A stretch of DNA of 64,000 nucleotides from Aurifilum marmelostoma. Its lineage: Eukaryota > Ascomycota > Sordariomycetes > Diaporthales > Cryphonectriaceae. The stretch is from NCBI GenBank assembly GCA_027559495.1, contig JAMXSV010000023.1:1054001-1118000 (forward strand). Direction: 5' to 3'. A program made the position numbers and the translations under genes. Of the stretch, positions 56,242 to 64,000 are shown in pieces; the stretch's first letter is position 1; the number at the start of each line of letters is the position of its first letter. Below the pieces are notes generated by a model, which made no database searches, was not told the DNA's origin, and worked only from the letters and a program-made list of their open reading frames with translations.

Positions 56242-59162
56242 TTATATACTCGAGTAATCAAAGGATGGGTCTGTGAGAGGAATTGAGTAGTTGAACAGGT
56301 CCATCACATCCGTCCCGAGCAGGAAATCATCGCCTATACCTCCCCAGTTGATCTCGCCCATGGGGAAGTCGAGACCATCTATAGACATGGTGCTCGATGC
56401 CTCCATCGGGATCATCATGTCACCTGCTAGCATCGGGGAAATATCCTGTTGTTGTTGTTCCGCAGCAACCATTGTGTCGACCATAGTGGGCTGGAACTCG
56501 ACCTGCATTGGGATATCCTGGTGGTTTGTTGCCGTTGCCCCCTGAAGCGGATCCTCCTTCTCGAGGGAAGACGGGGGAGCATGCTGCAGGTCCATCACGA
56601 GATGACTGCCAGGCATGGAGTTCGGATTGGGCGCAGACAAGAGTTGTCGTTGGCCGTTGGAGCGTGCTACGGCTGTGTCGGCCCTCGAAAGGCCATTCAC
56701 GTACTCGCGCGCGATGTAGGCGAATTCAGAGACGAGGGATGACTGGAGGGATCCGTGGCTGGAGTACTCGAGCCGGCTGAAGTAGCCGCCAGCCACGTCC
56801 AGCAGGGCGAGGTTTCCTCGCGTCTCGTGGTGCCTCGGGTTGAAAACCACCAGCTCGAAGAGCGTAAAGAGGGCAACGATCGGAACACCAGCCATAATCC
56901 TGGTGTTGGACATGTGTGTAAGCGTGTTTTCCAGCCAGAAACAGAAACAATGCTGAAAAGACCTACCATAAAGGAGCGCCCGGTCCGGCGTCATGATACT
57001 TGGTCAGCTCCAGGATCGACCGTGCTTCCTCCATCACAAGAGTCTTGCACTCGGCTGTCCGCGAGGCCGGCACAAGCCCCTCCACGCTCGTCCCCAGCTG
57101 CAGCGTGGCCCGGGCCAGGATGATGCGGACGCCGCTGTAGAGATAATGCGTCCATATCAGGACCTGCCTCGTCACGTCTCCCTGCAGCATCTCGTGGACC
57201 TTGTGCGCCTGGAACGTCCGGCCGGGCCTGATGTGCGCGGGGATCGACAGGCGCCAGCCCTCGAGCTCGGCGCTGAGCTGGTCGATGGTCTCGAGGTAGT
57301 AGGTGCTCGGGTTCCCGATGACGCCCGAGGAGAAGAGCGACGTGAGACATCTGGAGAGGAGGCGGGAGTGGCGCGCATAGGTGAGGAACCAGTCAAAGTC
57401 TCCAAATATGGATTCTGGCACGCGTGGTATGCGACAACAGATGTCGTGGTCGACAAATGACTTTCATGTCGGGTCAGCTGTTTTTTTTTTTTCTCTCTCT
57501 TGTTTTTGCCCCCTTCTTTGTCCCGTCACCGTCTGTCTGGTTTCAAACGTACAGATGTGCGGCCCATGTAAAAAGTCGAGACCTTTTCCATCGAGTAGAG
57601 GACCCAGAAGATGCGATGGATCAAATCAGCGGTCTTGCCAGAGCTGGTGCGCGCCAGGCGCTGGATCCGCCTCGCCGCCTCTGAGATGATGAGGTGCTCT
57701 ATCGAGAGACACGAGATGCCCGAGGAGTAGACGGCCATTGCGGCAAAGGCCTGCACGATGATCAGAGAGTCTGGTACCGTCAGCAGGTCTGTGTAGAGAG
57801 CCAGCGACGTGGAGAACAGTCTCCAGGCCTGGCCGCTCCCGGGCTCGAAACTCCCGCCGCCGTCGTGCTGGCAGCCGATCGCCAGGACAGCGTGGTACAG
57901 AGCAGACCACGCCCTGTTGACCTTGAGCATGTCCTGGAACCCTTTCTCCTTTGTCGCTGCTTCGAACTGCTCGCGGTCCAGGAACGGATGGACGGGGTGG
58001 ACTCTTTGGAAATAGACTTTTTTTCGCGCCCACATCTGTGTTAGTCGTCGTCGTCCTTTCAAAGAATGAGTGCACAAGGAAAGAAATCGGCAATACAGAC
58101 TTCTGATCCAATGTTCGGCTGTCGCAGAGTCTGTAAATGACTCTAGATTTTCTCTCTTCCTGATTAGGGTCCCCGCAGACACCGTCTCTGTAGGTTTTGC
58201 GCGCTCTCGCAACACCTGGGATATCCTCTTGACGAGATCTTGCACCTTGTTGTTTTTGAGGCGCAGGGAGAGAGATGACAGCCTGGTGTCCGAGAAGAAG
58301 CTGAGGCCGTAGCTTACACTTGTGACTGGAGTAGAAAAGTAGTAAACAGCACATTTAGCGATCGTAGTTTATACTAATGATGCAGCGAAGGGTAATTCTG
58401 GGGCTACTTACGGAATATGCCATTGCGCTGTGGATAAGCGGGTGGGATTTAGTCCACTGCACTTCATCAGAGCAGTCAGGGACATGCATACCTTGAATGC
58501 AAAGGGCTTGTCCTGGGTATCTGGGCGAGCTCGTGCGTTGGCGAGTAGATGGTCAACGTGGATCTGCTGCAATGGAAATGTCCTGGTCTGAGGGAGCAAG
58601 TATTGACATCAGTAATTTTGACTTGGCCATGGAACGACATCGTGCTCGGGCTGTATATTCATCACCTCCACATTGGTCGTTGCGCTCGAGGCACTTTCTG
58701 GCGTATTTGTTTCGGGCGAGTCAATTACAAGCAGCTCCGTGGCCACTGGTGAGGAAGTCGTGACATATTTGGTTAATAATAGCAATGCCTTCCAAGGTCC
58801 TACGAGATTCCAGGACACGCGGCTGATGCTCGCTCACCTTTCTTTCTTCGAGGCACCAGCATGCGGCTGAAGTGACATGCAATCTTTCTCTCCTGAAGCG
58901 AAAGATGTTCAGTTGGTGTGGACCTTTGGACTTATAAGCACGAGGATTATATCGAGTACCTACAATACATCTTGAACACGGTGCAGGGCTTCCTTTTTAT
59001 TTGGGTCCAACAGTTGTTGTCAGTAAAGAGATCCGACGCTGAACACCATTACGAAAGCCCTCTCGTACCTGGACAGCGCACCTTGCGTGCCTTGCAAGCA
59101 TCACATGCTTTCAGCACACGCGTGCCGCTCAGTCTCTTCTCTCTCTGCAGCGGCGGCGACAT
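56242..59162 (-). CDS. Zn2Cys6 transcription factor with fungal-specific regulatory domain, ten exons
   Basis: Exons 59162-59069, 58992-58964, 58892-58838, 58745-58666, 58587-58492, 58427-58412, 58325-58101, 58016-57553, 57460-56967 and 56899-56242 give 736 residues; every phase agrees. The zinc cluster is split over three exons: CDACKARKVRC, then SPAPCSRC on a 29-bp exon, then ERKIACHFSRMLVPRRKK (spacing 2-6-6-2-6). The fungal_trans domain follows, with SVSYGLSFFSDTRLSSL, the hallmark YFQRVHPVHPFLDREQF (completed by splicing at 58101/58016), and HDICCRIPRVPESIFGDFDWF. The acidic/Gln/Met-rich C-terminus, ending in LTDPSFDYSSI, looks like an activation region. Two micro-exons (29 and 16 bp) and a GTCTGT donor (58100) make automatic prediction hard. 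The 58665 intron is the least certain. No pathway genes lie beside it, so its target is unknown. Confidence 0.85.
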
Positions 59163-60262
59163 TGTTGCAGCACCCACCACCCGGGAAGGGATCCTTCTGG
59201 CCCGGGCAACAGCGGAGAAACTCGACAGCGAGTCGGAAGAGAGGATCTGTCTGCGGGATGCTGGGGCCGGGCTCCCCTCTGATCTCACTGCTAACCTGTA
59301 TTGGTTATGAGGTGTGTTTTTAGATCAATTTTGGCCGCATAAGCTTATCAGAGCATACTGGGGGGGGAAAAGAAGTGCTGGGCCTCGAGGAGGGTGGGCT
59401 CTGTGTAAGATGCTCTTTTGTCGTCGACCGCGGACCGCAGCCGAGCTTCCGTAAACGGTAAAGAGCAGCCATTGTGGAGGCGTGTGACTGGCGGGCTTTG
59501 GGGAACTCTCCTCTTCGGATGCAGCCGGGAGAAACGCATATTGACGAAGAGCCCGGAGCCGAGCCCTGACGTCGTTGTGTTTGATATGAATAAGGTGTTT
59601 AATATATTCGAAGAAACAATGAGCTTGAGCTGTGTAATTTTAAAAGGTCCAAATTCAAACAAGATCTTCGAAGTTCATACTATAAGTTCAACTTCCACGT
59701 GGGTTTTGGTGTATACTTGAAACTCTAAATTTTGTGATGATTATATTCATAGTGTTTGTGAACTGCTCTGCGCCCCCGTTCCCTAATACTAGATTGTTCA
59801 GCCAGGCCAATTACCAAGCATCGTTCATTATCATGCACGCAGTATACATCAGCCTCAGCATCAATAGGTCATTGTCGACAGACGTTACCTTGGATAATCG
59901 TCCCAAGACACGACTTTGCATATTGATTGGACGCGCCGTTGACGTCTTTGATCCCTTGGATACAAGCACGGCATGAGCGAGGTTTCAATGTAAATAAATG
60001 GGCTCGGCGGACCCCGATGGCCGTGTGCAAACTCATAAGCCTGAAACGGCCAGGCTCAGACGCAATGTTGATGTTCATTTTATCCTCCACCAGCTCTTGG
60101 AAAAGCTCAACAGAGTCGTTGGTGTGTGACGCACTGATTATTCTCGCAACTGACGTCCTTCGTAGTTTTCAGAGGAGGCCTTTTTTTTTTCTTTTTTCCT
60201 TTTTTTTCCCTCGCTCTCATTGTCACCGTTCCATGCATCTCCGTCATCAACATCCCATTCTG
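59163..60262. other. Intergenic region upstream of the ten-exon regulator
   Basis: About 1.1 kb between the regulator start and the stop of the next minus-strand gene. Open frames are short and domainless. A T-rich run lies at 60181-60208. Confidence 0.45.
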
Positions 60263-61634
60263 CTACCATGACCGCCCCCGGCGCGCCCGCCTGTCGAGCA
60301 CAGACTCACGCCAGTACCAAAGCCCAGCATACTGTGCCCCTGGCCCGGCCAATACACCCCAAGCAAAGCAGCCCAGGGCCGCCCACCTTGCCTCGCGGCG
60401 CGTGACGGCCTCGCGACGCCGTAGATCCCAGACAGTGTACAGGCCGAAGGCAAGGGTGGCGAGATTATAGAGAGCCAGGCGGTTTGTGAGGGTCACGGTG
60501 AAGGAGGAGGTTGAGGCGGAGGTTGTGAAGGGTATGAGCGCCCCTGCGGCGGCGCGAAGGCTGAAGCTGTGCTCGGCCGCCGCTGTGACTGGGAGGTTCC
60601 GGCCCCAGGAGAGGGTGGTCGTGCGCCACAATTTATTTGCTGCCATGGCAAAATGCTGCAGGACCTCGTATGCGCATGTTGCAGCGTAAGCTGTCTTGAG
60701 TGGGAGCAGGCTGTCATGATTCCTCTGCTCGCCGCCAGCACCTCTCTGCGTTTTGTCATCGACAGCAGCTGTCTGGAGACCAGATCTCCTGCGCCTCAGC
60801 CACTTGAGGGCCGAGTATATGCCCGTTGTCAGAACCGACACGGTGATGGGTGAGAAGTAGAAAAGATGGCAGACGATGCTCTCCAGGGCGAGATAGGAGC
60901 GCGACACGGCGGTGGCCGTGAGGGGCAGGATGCCCATCAGGATACCTGGCACAACATGACCGATAGTGGTTGCTGCGAGGGCAGCCATGGCCACGCCAGG
61001 GTCCACACTGCCAATTTCTCCATCTCTGGCAGTCTCAGTAGTGACGATACTGGCTAGGTAGTAGATAGGTGCTACCGTCTCGATACCCAACACCTGGACT
61101 GCGGCACCAAAGAGGCCAGGTCTATATGTCATCTATTAGTCAGGCCCATATTGACTTATGTGCACTCTTAGATCCACACCAGGAAGCATACTATAGCATG
61201 TACCAATACCAATAGCATGTACATACTAGCGAAGCCAGCCAACCACCCCCACCGACAAAAAGCACTCACAGTACAAGTAGAGTCCCCTGATTACCTGGAC
61301 GGTAGCCCTCGACGGTCCATATCAAGAGAGGCGAGGCCAGATTCGCCACCACGGAGGATGCAGCCCAGCGTTCCTCTGCATCATGTCCAAAGAAGGAAAA
61401 CGTCAGGGCCGCGACGCCGCGCGGGCCGCGTTGGCCCTGCTGGGCCTGCCAGCAGGTCAGCCCCAGGACACCAACGGTAGCTGCTCCTGGTAGCCAGAGG
61501 GCCAGCCTCCTCTTGAGAAGCGCAACCCCGCCAGAGGGCTCTTCTCCTCCCGGGTGCTGAGCAGGCCGCGCGTCCTTCCCGCCGTAAAGACTGGAGCTCA
61601 TGCCTTTGTTGACGTGTCTTGCAGGTGTGACCAT
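60263..61634 (-). CDS. Polytopic membrane protein of unknown function
   Basis: Exons 61634-61270 and 61121-60263 (148-bp intron, GTGAGT donor, phase 2) give 407 residues; an in-frame ATG at 61601 is an alternative start. About eight hydrophobic segments can be seen, among them LWLPGAATVGVLGLTCW, VVANLASPLLIWTVEG, and after the intron PGLFGAAVQVLGIETVAPIYYLASIV, VVPGILMGILPLTATAV, CHLFYFSPITVSVLTTGIY, NLATLAFGLYTVW and ALGCFAWGVLAGPGAQYAGLWYW. The segment EGYRPGNQGTLLVLPGLFGAAVQ, joined by splicing, is of a type I recall from a filamentous-fungal family of hydrophobic proteins without assigned activity. No transporter signature is visible. Location in a membrane is firm, function unknown. Confidence 0.75.
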
Positions 61635-62556
61635 ACAAGACGAGCGAGAAGAACAAGGCTCAGGCGTGCAGGGTGTGTGTGCGCCGCCAGTCACTTGCCA
61701 GTCAAGAGTCAGGGGTTGTCAACACACGCCAGTCCTTTTTTTTTTTTTTTTTTCTACTGGAAGGGAGGCGGCCAGCAAACACGAGACCCTCAAGCGTCGG
61801 TGACAGCTCTGACATGCAGCAAAATGAACGCAAACTGCTGCTGGCCCGTCTGACGTGATCGGCCGACCCAGCAGGCCCGGCCAGATTACTTTCCAGTGGG
61901 GACGAGGGAGCGGATGAGAGGGTGTAAAGTAACAGAGGGGGTGAGTGTGTCGTTCTTCTCTGAGGAGGGTTAAAAGAGAGGGCCTTCGCGTTCTCCCATT
62001 AGTGCACCAAGAATCTAATTGCGGAACCAAGTTACGCGTCGTGCCCTTGCCAAGGGAGAGCCCTGTAGAGGGAGTATGCAGCCCCCTGTCGAACACCACT
62101 GCCGGGTCTAGATTATCACAGTAGCAAGCAAGGGCTTCTAGCATCGTGGGTAGTAGGAATAATGCTGCTATTTGTTTCAAGAATCACAGTCTTCATCAAG
62201 ACCAGCAAAGAAGAAGAGTAGTCGGGTCACACCATAATGTCTGAATCGCATTATCTCTCCCAAGTGCTTTGATGGGCACTTTCTATGTGATATCTCGAGT
62301 TCTTCCCAACGCCTTTAGATGCTTTAGGAATAATATTTCCCCCCAGCCTAAGCACTGAAAACGCCCTTAAGAAAAAAGGAGCAGGAGGAAAAAAAAAAAA
62401 AAAAGGAAAATAGAAAAAAAAAATAAAAATAAGACCTCATCATCCGTGATCCGCATCAGGAATGATATCACATGTACCAGACACCTCCTGCAAAAGTTTC
62501 ATCTACCCTTCCGTCTTTCTTCACTTCTCATCCTATCATCCCAAGACAGGTTCCGT
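61635..62556. other. Intergenic region between membrane protein and Crh gene
   Basis: About 920 bp. It contains a T run near 61737-61753 and A-rich runs near 62390-62425. It holds the membrane-protein promoter and the Crh 3' UTR. Confidence 0.45.
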
Positions 62557-63767
62557 CTAGATGAGCATCCAGGCAAGGCCCACAACGCCCAGCATAGCAA
62601 CGTTGGGCACCCATGCAGGAGCAGCACCGGCAGTCACGACGGTCGAGCTGCTGGAAGACGACGACGAGGAGGTGGACGAGCCCGTAGAGGACGAGCCAGA
62701 GGACGACGACGCGGTGGCGTTGGAGCCGCCCGAGACAGAGGCCGAGCCGGAGGCAAAGATGGCCCCGGAGGTGGTGGACGAGGACGACGACGACGTGGTG
62801 TTGGAGGCGGCAGACGTCGTCTCGTTGGACGAGGTGGTGGTGACGGCCGTGCCCGAGGCGTTGGAGCTGCTCAGCTCGATGCTCTGGTAGGAGCCGGTGA
62901 GGTCGCCGTAGGTGTAGGACTCGGCAGGGTTGTAGTTGACGATGCTGACGCTCTGGATGTAGGCGGTGAAGGGGGCCTGGGTGTAGTCGGTCTCGCCGCC
63001 GGCCCACTCGATGGTGCCCTCCGAGTTGGTGGGGTCGCCGCCGGCCCAGATGCCCAGCTTGACGCGCATGGGCGTCTGGGGGTAGTTGGTGCCGTCGACG
63101 GCGTCGGCGTAGTTGAGGGTGCGCACAGACTCGCCGTCGACGAGCCAGGTCAGCGTCTCCTTGGTCCACACGAGGGTGTAGTTGTGGAAGTCGGACTGCG
63201 AGTCCGAGATGGTCACGTCCTGCTCCCGGTCGTATGTCGTGGTGTTGCCCTTGCCAAAGTAGTTGGTCTGCACGTTGGTCGCGTCCCCGCCCAGGAACTC
63301 CCAGTCGACCTCGTCCAGATCGTCCGACTCCAGGATGGCCGTGCTCACGATGCCCGTCCCTGGTGCCGTCTTCATGACCACAGAGATCTCTCCAAAGAAG
63401 ACGTAGAAGTCGCTCTGCATCGTGGGCGCATCGCCCTGCTCGTTGATGGTGAAGGCGGCCCCGTTGGTGGCATCGTAGCTGACCGTCCCGTAGGTCATGT
63501 TCCAGTCACTGCTCTCTCCCTGGGTAAAGTCCACAGTGTACGAGCTCTGGTCGAGACCTGCATCTGAGGGACATGTCTCTTTTCTTGAGTGTTAGTAAGA
63601 CAAGGAACCCGGCTGAGGGGGACAGGCAAGGCAGGAAGAACGAGAAAAAGAAGAAGAAAAAAAAAGAACCAGAACTCACTCTCTGTGGGGTTGCACGAGG
63701 TCGAGGTCTGGGCTGCTGCGGTCGAGAGGAGGGACAGGCCCAGGGCGAGAGACTGAACAGAGCGCAT
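62557..63767 (-). CDS. GPI-anchored Crh-type chitin/glucan transglycosidase (GH16)
   Basis: Exons 63767-63680 and 63578-62557 give 369 residues in phase. The signal peptide (SVQSLALGLSLLSTAAA) precedes TSTSCNPTEKTCPSDAGL, the usual Crh N-terminus, completed by splicing. The catalytic motif DEVDWEFLGG supplies nucleophile Glu119, Asp121 and acid/base Glu123; YTLVWTKETLTWLVDG and the RVKLGIWAGGD with WAGGETDY segments are characteristic of Crh1/Utr2/Crf1. A long Ser/Thr linker (about 250-345) ends in a hydrophobic tail (VPNVAMLGVVGLAWMLI) preceded by small residues, fitting a GPI omega site. Crh enzymes link chitin to beta-1,6/1,3-glucan in the cell wall. No CBM18 is present. Genes of this class are often induced by cell-wall stress; no such site was identified here. 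Confidence 0.94.
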
Positions 63768-64000
63768 CTTGACAAAGACGGTAGTGTTGTACAGTGAAAT
63801 AGAATGAACGAATGTGTGTGTGTGTGTATGTGTCGGTATGGCGTGCGTGTAGGATTTTGCTTTGTGCTGCTAACGAGAGGAAGGCCTTTCACACAACGAG
63901 AGAATGTGGCCAAGATGAAATGGAAAACTCGCAACAGACAGAAGAAGACTATTAGGTACAATACAGCAAGATACTTTTACAAACCCTCCCTCCTTATTAT
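63768..64000. other. Promoter/leader of the Crh gene
   Basis: The remaining 233 bp hold the upstream region of the Crh gene, with a (GT)n-type stretch near 63813-63832. No further gene enters from the right edge. Confidence 0.4.

Noticed and set aside
62446..63567. 373-codon plus-strand frame rich in Gly, Arg and Val
   Set aside because: Antisense of the Crh gene, created by its Ser/Thr-rich GC-biased codons.
1..64000. CRISPR arrays, integrated plasmids, transposon terminal repeats, dispersed 5S rRNA
   Set aside because: No regularly spaced repeats, transposase-like frames, terminal inverted repeats or 5S-like sequence were seen by eye on either strand.

Overview
The window is nuclear DNA of a filamentous ascomycete (Pezizomycotina, most likely a Sordariomycete). 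The basis is many short spliceosomal introns (about 50-170 bp, GTRNGT donors, CTAAC/CTGAC-like branch sites, YAG acceptors) and a typical fungal gene set: HET-domain protein, Zn2Cys6 regulators, AA9 LPMO, CE15 esterase, GPI-anchored Crh transglycosidase, PLAC8 protein, metacaspase. Genes are monocistronic on both strands. All gene models were built by hand from reading-frame and splice-phase agreement, without transcripts or database searches.

Region 1 (1-11 kb) looks like a carbohydrate-catabolism gene cluster. It holds a Zn2Cys6 regulator running off the left edge, a divergent class II aldolase, an RpiB/LacAB-type sugar-phosphate isomerase, a dihydroxyacetone/erythrulose-type kinase (DAK), an ACS-family MFS permease and a DenD-like NAD-dependent sugar-acid dehydrogenase. 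Kinase, isomerase and dehydrogenase types all point to four-carbon polyols, ketoses or aldonates (erythritol, erythrulose, erythronate). This is the strongest candidate for a little-described system here.

Region 2 (11-25.7 kb) carries a CE15 glucuronoyl esterase-like protein, RIO1 kinase, a PLAC8 protein, a HET protein, a frameshifted GNAT acetyltransferase, an SDR, a type I metacaspase lacking a long prodomain, Mediator subunit 22 and a small Cys-rich hypothetical protein. Region 3 (25.7-43.7 kb) carries a POT/PTR2 peptide transporter, a six-exon seven-transmembrane protein, tRNA pseudouridine synthase PUS1, an AA9 LPMO, a NiCoT nickel/cobalt permease broken by a G6 tract, and a single-pass Ser/Thr-rich surface protein. 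A stretch of about 7.7 kb (43.7-51.4 kb) has no gene I can support. Region 4 (51.4-64 kb) carries a large calpain-like protease with one frame break at a C6 tract, an intron-containing tRNA-Phe(GAA), a ten-exon Zn2Cys6 regulator, a polytopic membrane protein and a Crh-type cell-wall transglycosidase.

Three otherwise well-preserved genes each contain one single-base frame break, two of them in homopolymers. That points to indel errors in the assembly at least as much as to real inactivation. Long poly-G/poly-C tracts (13-14 nt) recur outside exons.
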